A stretch of 64,000 nucleotides of DNA, taken from contig NZ_CP108381.1 of the NCBI RefSeq assembly GCF_035956715.1, positions 2,356,001 through 2,420,000 on the forward strand, in the 5' to 3' direction. A program made the position numbers and the translations under genes. Shown here in pieces: positions 20,801 through 29,800 of the stretch. How positions within the stretch are numbered: the stretch's first letter is position 1; every line of letters starts with the position of its first letter. The notes beneath the pieces were generated by a model. It did not search any database and was not told the origin of the DNA. It saw only the letters and a list, made by a program, of their open reading frames with translations. The DNA is from Nocardia sp. NBC_01329 (GTDB lineage Bacteria > Actinomycetota > Actinomycetes > Mycobacteriales > Mycobacteriaceae).

Positions 20801-23800
20801 GGGGTCGCGGACGTCGGCGGGGGTGAGCTCACCGAGCCGGGCGGCCGGCGAACGGGCGATGCGATGCAGCGCCTCGACGAAGCGGTCGAGGATCCGGCGG
20901 GCCTGTACGGTATCGAATTCCCGGTCGAGGAAGCGCAGCGTGATCTGCAGGCCCTGCCCCGTCCCGTGTTCGTCCTGTTTCGGCGCGACCACCAGACTCA
21001 ATGGATACGGGGTCGCGTCGACCCCGGTGATCTCGTCCACGTGCAGGCCCGCCGATTCGACGAGTTCTTGCAGGGCCGGGCGGTCCACCGGGAAGGACTG
21101 GAACGCGATCGCGGTGTCGAAGAGTTCGGCCATTCCGGCGCTGCGATGGATATCCGGGAGCCCGATGTAGTGGTGGTCGAGCATGGCTGCGTGCTGCGAC
21201 TGGATACGGGTCAGCAATTCGCGCAACGAGACCGTGGGGTCGAGCCCGACCCGGACCGGGATCGTGTTCAGGAACATGCCGAGCGTCTGGTCCACTCGGG
21301 GCAGTTCGGGTGGGCGGCCGGAGACCGCGGATCCGAAGATCACATCGGTTTCCCCGGTCAGGGTGCGCAGGTTCAGGGCCCACGCGGCGGCGATCGCGGT
21401 GTTGACAGTGACGGCTGCGTCGGCGGCCACCACGCGCAGGTCGGCGAGCTGGTCGGCCGCAAGTTCCGCGGTGACCTCGGTGGCCGCCGCCGAACTTGCC
21501 GGGCCGGCGCCGCGGCCTACCCGGGTGGGCGAGTCGACGTCCGCGTACGCCTGCGCCCAAGCGGCCCGGGATGCGGTGGGGTCCTGCCGGGAGAGCCAGT
21601 GCAGGTAGTCCCGGTAGGAAGGGGCGGGCCCGGCGGCGCCGATATGTCCCGGCGCTCCGTAGTAGTCGAGCAGTTCGCGCAGCATCAACGGCATCGACCA
21701 GCCGTCCAGGATCACATGGTGGTTGGTGATCAGCAGCCGCGACGCCCCGGAAGCGGCGCGGATCAGGGTGAAGCGGATCAGGGGCGGGGACGACAGGTCG
21801 AAACCGGCCGCGGCGTCGGCGTCGGCGATCCGGTCCCATTCGCCGGCGGGATCGGTACCGCCGAGCGCGAGAGCCACTTCCTGGAATCGGACCTCGGCGT
21901 GATCGAGCACGATCTGGCACGGCCCGGCCGCGGTTTCCACGAACGCGGCGCGCAGTATGTCGTGCCGGTCGACCACTGCCTGCGCGGCGCGGCGTAACCG
22001 CTCGCCGTCGACGTGGCCGGTGAAACCGATGGCGGTCTGGACGGTGTAGTTGTCGCCGGCCTCTGGGGCGAAGGTGGAGTGGAAGTGGATACCGGATTGC
22101 ATCGGCGACAACGGCCATACATCGGCGAGTCTGTCGTAGCGCTGCTCCAATTGTTCGATATCGGTCTGCGAGAGCCTGACCAGCGGAAAATCGGATGGAC
22201 GATAGGCGCGATCTTCGATGCGGCGCGCGCGGCCGGGCAGGTCCTCGGCGGTCGGCGCATCGGATTCGCGGCGAGCGATCGCGGCGAGAGCGGCGACTGT
22301 TTTGCCTTCGAACACATCGCGGGGAGTGAGGGTGAGCCCGGCGGCGCGCGCCAGCGCCACCAGCCGCATGGAGACGATACTGTCACCGCCGAGGGTGAAG
22401 AAGTTGCTCTCCGCCGAGATGGTGTCCAGGTGCAGAACTTCGGCGAACAGTTGCGCGAAGACCCGTTCGGCGGGTGTGGCGGGAGGCCGGCCGGTGGCCT
22501 CCTCGGCGAGGAACGCGCGTTCGCGCAGCGCTTTCCGGTCGATCTTGCCGACCGGGGTCAGTGGCATCGATTCCAGTTCCACGATGGCCGCGGGGTTCAT
22601 GTAGTGGGCCAGCGAGCCGGCGAGGTCGTCGTGCAGGGCCGCCGCATCCAGCGTCGTGCCCGGGGTGGGTACGACATAGGACACCAGCACCGGTTCCCCG
22701 GCCGGGCCTTCCTGGGCGACGGTGGCGACGTGGGAGACAGCGGAATGCCGGGCCAGGTGGGCGTCGACCTCTCCGGGTTCGATCCGCAGTCCGTGGATCT
22801 TCACCTGCTGGTCGCCGCGGCCCAGATATTCCAGTTCCAGTCCGCCGCGAGCACGTACCCAGCGCACCGAATCACCGGTGCGGTAGATCCGATCCCCGTG
22901 AACCGATCGTGGGTCGGCGACGAACCGCGACGCGGTCGTGGCCGGCCGCTCGAAGTAGCCGCGGGCCAGCCCGGGCCCGCCGATATAGAGTTCCCCGGCG
23001 ACACCGACCGGCACCGGGCGCAGCCACATATCGAGTACCGCGGCTGTCGCGCCGCGGATCGGGCCGCCGATGGTCACCGGTTCACCGGGCCGCAGGACAT
23101 CGGATCCGGTCGCCCAGATCGTGCATTCGGTCGGTCCGTAGTGGTTCATGAGCCGGCGGCCCGGTGCCCACTGGGTCACGATGTCGGATCCGGTGGCCTC
23201 ACCGACCACTGCGACCGTTTCGAGCCCCGGGAGTGCGGCCGGGTCCATGGTGCCCAGTACCGACGGGGTGATGATGGCGTGGGTGACCCGCTGGGCGCGC
23301 AGCAGTTCCTCCAGGTCGGCACCGCCGTATACCTCCGGTGGTGCGATCACGAGGCAGGCGCCGCTGCTGTGGGCGAGTAGCAACTCCGAGACACAGGCGT
23401 CGAATCCCGGTGAGGCGACCTGCAGGACCGACGAATCCGGGGTCGTGTCGAACGCTTCGGCCTGGGCGGCGACGATATCGGCCAGACCGCGGTGGCCGAC
23501 GTGCACTGCCTTCGGTTTGCCCGTCGACCCGGAGGTATAGATCACGTAGGCCGCGTTGTCGGGCAGCAACCTGCCCGGCGTGGCCGGTTCACCGGCGGGA
23601 ATCGGCGGTTGCGTGGTGTCCACGATCAGCCAGTCGACCGTATCGGGTAGACGGCGTGCCTCGGCGTCTGTCGTCACGCCCAGTGCGCTGCGGGAATCGG
23701 CGAGTAGTTCCGCGATACGTTCGGGTGGGTTGGCCGGGTCGAGCGGGACGAAGGCCGCACCGCTCCGCGCCACCGCCCACATGGCCACGACCAATGCGAT

Positions 23801-26800
23801 GGATCGGGGAAGGGCCAATGCCACGAATGTTTCCGGACCCGCGCCGTGGGCGGTCAGCCGCCGGGCCAGGGCGTCGGCGTGCTGTTCCAGTTCGCGGTAG
23901 GTGAGAGTGGTTTCGCCGGCACGCACGGCCGTCGCGTCGGGGTGGCGGCGCGCGGTGGCCGACAGGATGTCGTGCAGGCTGCGTTCGGTGACCGGTGGTT
24001 CGCCGCGCACCGAGAGCAGTTCGGCGCGTTCCGGATCCCAGGTCGAGGAGACCGCGGCGACCGGGCGGCCGGGATCGGTGACGAGCTGGGTCAGTAACAG
24101 TTCGAATTGTTCGAGCAGGGTGTGCGCGTAGTCGGGCTCGAAGCGGTCGGTGGCGAACCGCAGCGTCACCGTGTGGGTCGCGGACTCCTCGTTATCGGAG
24201 GCATCTCGCGACGGTGGGGTCACCTGCAGGCTCAACGGGTACGGGGTGGCGTCCTGGGCGTCGAGGTCGAGGAGCCGCAGCCCGGCGGCACCGAGATCGC
24301 GGGACAGGCCCTCCCGGTCGAGCGGGTAGGACTCCAGCACCGTCACCGTGTCGAACATGTCGGCGATCCCGGTCGCCCGTTGCAGGTCCGCCAGGCCGAT
24401 GTGGCGGTGATCGAGCATGGCGGCCTGTTCGGATTGCACGCGAGTGAGCAGATCGGCGACGGTCTCGTTCGGGTCGAGCCGTACCCGCACCGGCAGGGTG
24501 TTGATGAACAGCCCGACCATGAATTCGACGCCCTGGATATGCGGCGGGCGATCCGACACCGTGTTCCCGAACACCACATCCGACCGGCCGGTCAGGACGG
24601 TCAGCAGCAGCGCCCACGCCACCTGGATCGACGTATTGGCGGTGACACCGTGGGAACGCCCCAGATCGAGTACCGCGGCGGTGGTCGCGGCATTCAGGTG
24701 CAGCCCGACCTCGCCGCTCGGCGCGGTGACCGTACGGTCCGGGCGTCCGGTGACCCGGGTCGGGCTTTCGATTCCGTCGAGCATCCGCTGCCAGGCGGCG
24801 GTCGCCGCGTCGGGGTCCTGGCTGTGCAGCCAGTGCAGATAGTCGCGGTAGGAGCGCGGCGGCGCGAGTTCGGCCGCGTCCGCGCCGAACGCGTACAGCG
24901 ACAGCAGTTCGTGGATCAGCACCGGCATCGACCAGCCGTCGAGCACGAGGTGATGGTTGGTGACCAGCAGCCGGCATTCGTCGGCACCGGTGCGTACCAG
25001 ATGGAACCGCAGCAGCGGCGGCCGCGCCGGATCGAACGGCGCCGCGTCAGCGACCGCGAGGTCGCGGAGCCGGTCGTCACGGTCGGCATCGTCACCGATA
25101 TCGCTGATATCGGTGTATCGCCAGACGGCCTCGGTGTCGCCGAGCACGAGCTGACGCGGTCCGCCGGCGCTCTCGACGAACGCGGTACGCAGGCTGTCGT
25201 GGCGGTCGACGAGCGCCTGGGCCGCCCACCGCATCCGATCCGCGTCGGCCGCTCCGGCGAAGCTCAGTGCCGCCTGCACCGTGTAGCCGTCGGTGGTGTC
25301 GCGATCGTAGATCGCGTGGAACAGCAACCCGGTCTGCAGCGCGGTCAGCGGCCACACATCGGTCAGGGACGGATAGTCGCGGAGCCAGCCGTCGATCTCG
25401 TCCTGCGAGACGGTGACGAGCGGGAAATCCGACGGGGTGAAACCGCCCGCGGATTCGGACCGGACATGTTCGGCGACCGCACCCAGCGCGCGCACCCACA
25501 GGCCGGCGAGTTCGTCGACCTCGGCCGCATCGAGGACCTGCCCGGCGAACTCCCAGGTCGCTTCGAGTTCGAGTCCCTCGGTTCCCGGTTCGGCGATCGC
25601 GTTGATATCGAGTAACGCGGGTAGCGCCATCCGCGGATCATCAGTGGCGGTCAACGAGGTGAATTCACGGGTAGGTGTCCACGCCCCCGAGTGTTCGCGG
25701 ACACCCACCCGCCCCAGATAGTTGAAACTGATCTGAGGTTCCGGCGAGCTCCCCAACTCGGCACTACCCCGTGAGTCCAGGCACCGCAGCATTTCGTAGC
25801 CGATTCCGTTGTCCGGCACCGCCCGCAGCTGCTCCTTCACCTGCTGAATCGCGCGTCCCGCTGCCGCGCCCCCGGCGAGGGCATCCTCCGGATCGATATC
25901 CCGCAGTTCGAGGCGGATCGGGAATCGCGTGGTGAACCAGCCGACCGTGGAGCTCAGATCGGCGCCCGGCACCGCTTGTTCCTCGCGGCCGTGTCCTTCC
26001 AAGGAGATCAATTCCGCCCCGGGCGACATACCGCGGCGGCGGCGCCACTCGCCCAGTGCCAGGGCCAGCGCGGTCAGCAGTGGGTCGTTGGCGCTGCCGT
26101 GGAAGCGGGCCGGGACGGTGGTGAGCACGGCCTCGGTGATATCGGACGGGATCCGGACCCGGACCCGGCCCGCCGTGGCCGCGACGTCGCGTGCGGGGTC
26201 CAGGCGGCGTGCGCCGAGAAGCCGGTCGCCCCGCGCATGGATTTCCTTCCACAGCTCCAGTTCCGTGGCGCGCCGGGCCGGTGCCTGTTCGACCAGGCCG
26301 TGCGCCCAGCGCCGCACCGAGGTGCTCGGCGCGGTGAATTGTGGTTCGCCGCCTTCGGTGATCTGCGTCCAGGCCTGCGCGAGGTCGGTCAGCAGGATCC
26401 GCCACGATACGGCGTCGACAGCCAGATGGTGGATCACCAGCCACAGCAGGTCTGGGCCCGAACCGGTGCTGTCCTGCAGCCATACCGCCTGCAGGAGAAC
26501 TCCGTTGCCCGGGTCCAGCCGATCCGCGGCCGCCTGCAGGTGGGCGTCGACCTCGACGGGGTCCCGCCGCTCCAGCGGCAGCCGGACCAGAGCCGAATCC
26601 GCATCGACCGCGCCTCGGTCGAGGACGTCGACGAACCGGTCCAGGGATTCCGCGCCGCGCAGGACCGCGCGCAGGATGTCGTGCCGGTCCAGCAGAGACT
26701 GCAACGCCCGGACCAGGTCGGTGTGTTCGATATTCTCCGGTAGTTGGACCAGGGTCGCCTGCGCGAACCTGGTGTAGTGGCCGCGGCCGAGCATGGCGTG

Positions 26801-29800
26801 CATGATCGGTGAGAGCGGCATCGGCCCGACTCCGCCACCGGGCATTTCGGCCAGCTGCGGCGCGTCCCCGGCCTCGGTCGCCACGGCGGCCAGCCCGGCG
26901 ACGGTCTTGTATTCGAAAACATCCTGGGTGGAGAAACCCAACCCGACGGCCTTGGCGCGCGCCACCAGCTGGATCGACAGGATGCTGTCGCCACCCAGAG
27001 CGAAGAAGCTGTCGTCGGCACCGGTCTGGGAGACGCCGAGGACTTCGGCGAACAGGCCCGCCACCAAATTCTCCCGGGGTGTGGCCGGCGCCCGGCCGGC
27101 CGGGGCGGTCCCGAAATCGGGTTCGGGGAGGGCAGCTCGATCCAGCTTCCCGAACGCGTTGACCGGCAGGCTGTCCAGCGGCAGGATCACCGCCGGGACC
27201 ATATGCGGTGGCAGGGATTCGCGTGCGAAGCGCTGGACTTCGGCGATATCGATACGGCGACCCCGCACCGGGACGACATAGGATGCCAGCACGGTCGCGG
27301 CGGCCTTGTTCCGCACCGGGACGGTGACCGACAGGTCCACATCCTCATATCCGGTGAGGGCCGCGTCGATCTCACCGGGTTCGATCCGGTAGCCGCGGAT
27401 CTTGACCTGGAAATCGCTGCGGCCCATCAATTCCAGCGTCATCTCGGCGCTGTCCCCGGAGGACCAGCGGGCGAGATCACCGGTCCGGTACATGCGGTCG
27501 CCCGGGCTGCCGTAGGGGTCGGCGACGAAGCGGGCGGCGGTTTCGCCGAACCGATGGCTGTAGCCGCGGGCCAGACCCGGGCCGGCCAGATACAGTTCGC
27601 CCGCCGTGCCCTTGGGGACGGGTTGCAGGGCCCGGTCCAGCACCATGGCGGATACACCGCGGATGGGGCCGCCGACGGTGAGGTCGCGGCCGGGTTCGAC
27701 AGGTGCGCCGGCGGCGGTCACGGTGGTCTCGGTGGGTCCGTACTCGTTGTACATCGACCAGGACCGTGTCCACCGTTCGATGACGTTCGGCGGGCATACG
27801 TCGCCCCCGACCACGACGACGCGCAGATCGGTGAGCGGTTCGGGGTCCACGGTCGCCAGCATGGCGGGGGTCAGGGTCAGGTGGGTGACGCGTTCTTCGG
27901 CGAGCAGCCGGGTCAGCTGTTCGCCGCCGATCACCTCCGGGGGCACGACGATCAGGGTGGAGCCGTTCGCGAAGCAGGTGAGGAACTGTTCCTGCGAGGC
28001 ATCGAAACTGGGTGAGAGCGCATAGGACACCCGCGACGTCGCGTCGATGCCATGGGTGTCGCTACGGTCGGCGATGAGGTTCGCCAGCCCGGTGTGGGTG
28101 ACCTGCACGCCTTTCGGTAGACCGGTGGACCCGGAGGTGTAGGTCAGATAGGCGAGGTTGGTGGCCCGCAAGGGGCGGATCCGGTCGGTATCGGTGACCG
28201 GATCGCTCGCGGTGGACTCGAACTCTCGTTGGGTCGCCGCGTCGTCGAGAACGATCGGGCGCACCTGCCGCGGCAGCCGCTCCCGGTGGTCACCGACGGT
28301 GATCGCCACGTGGGCTCCGCTGTCGGTGACCATGTGCTCGATGCGTTTGGCCGGATACTCCGGGTCGACCTGCACGATCGCGGCCCCGGATTTGGCGACG
28401 GCCCACGCCGCGATCACCGATTCGACCGAACGGCGTAGCACGATCGCGACCGCGGTGTCGGGCCCGCACCCCGCAGCGATGAGGTGGCGGGCCAGCTGCG
28501 AGGATCTGGTGTCCAGCTCCTCATAGGTCACCGTCCGGCCGGGTGCGGCGATGGCGTTCTCGTTGCCGTGGCGGCGGGCGCTGGCGGACAGGATGTCGGG
28601 CAGCAGCCGGGTTCGGGTGCTGTGGGGGCCGCGGACGGGTAGTAGCGCGGCGCGTTCCCGCGCCTCCAGCAGCGGCAGTCCACTGACCCGATATTCCGTT
28701 CCCCCGGCGAGGAATTCGCGCAGGAACATCAGGAACCGCCGGTGGTGTCCGGCGAGTTCGGCCGGGCTGTAGACGTTCGGGTTCCCCTGGAAATCGATAT
28801 GGGTGGTGTCGCTGCCGGCTCCTGGATAGATGTTGACGAACAGGTCGGCGGTCGGGCCGGAGGTGAGCACGTTCAGGCGGCCTGTCGTTTCGCCGAATAC
28901 GACCTCGTTCTCGAGCATCATCAGGTTGATGGCAGGACCGAACGACGCGGCCTCGTCCCGGGCGATCCCCATATCGCGGAAGATGTCCTCTTGGCGGTAG
29001 CGCTGGCGGCGCAGCGCGCTGGTCAGCTCGCTCTGCGTAGAGTCGATCAATTCGCCGACCGTGCTGCCGGCGACCCGGATCCGCAGCGGGACCACATTGG
29101 CCACCATGCCGCCCGAGCGGCGCAGTATCGCGGAATGCCTGCCCGATACCGGCAGGCTGAGCAGTACTTCGTCGCTTCCGGTCATCCGGGCCAGGTAGGC
29201 GGCGAACGCCGCGACCACGATCGGGGTGACGCTGGTACCGCGTTCGGCGACGACGCTGTCGAGCAGCTGGGCGGTGGTCTCGGGCAAGGAGGCGCTGATG
29301 AGTTCCGGATGGATGGTGGGCTTGCTGACCCGGCCGGCCAGGCTCACCACCGGCGGGGCTCCGGCGAGGTGCTCGGTCCAGTATTTGCGGTCGTTGGCGA
29401 ACCGCTCCGATCCCCGGTAGGCCAGATCCTGCTCGATGATGTCGCCCAGGTACTTCGCTGTCGCGGGTGGGGCGTCGTTTCCCTCGACCCAGGCGTTGTA
29501 CAACTCGGTGATGCGGTGCAGCATCGTCACCGCGGCGAATCCGTCCAGGGCGATATGGTGGGCGCGCTGATACCACAGGTAGTGATCGGTGCCCACCTGG
29601 TAGATCACGCTCTTCATGAGGTGGTCCCCGAGCAGGTTCAGCGGAGCGGAATAGTCGTCCACCATCAGGCGGTGCGCGGTCGCGACCGGATCGGCGTGGC
29701 GCCGCAGGTCCACCACCGTTACCGAGGGTCCGGCGGTTTCGTCGACGTACTGGCAGGGCTCGCCGTCGACCTCGATGAGGTGGATGTACCCGGAGCCGAA

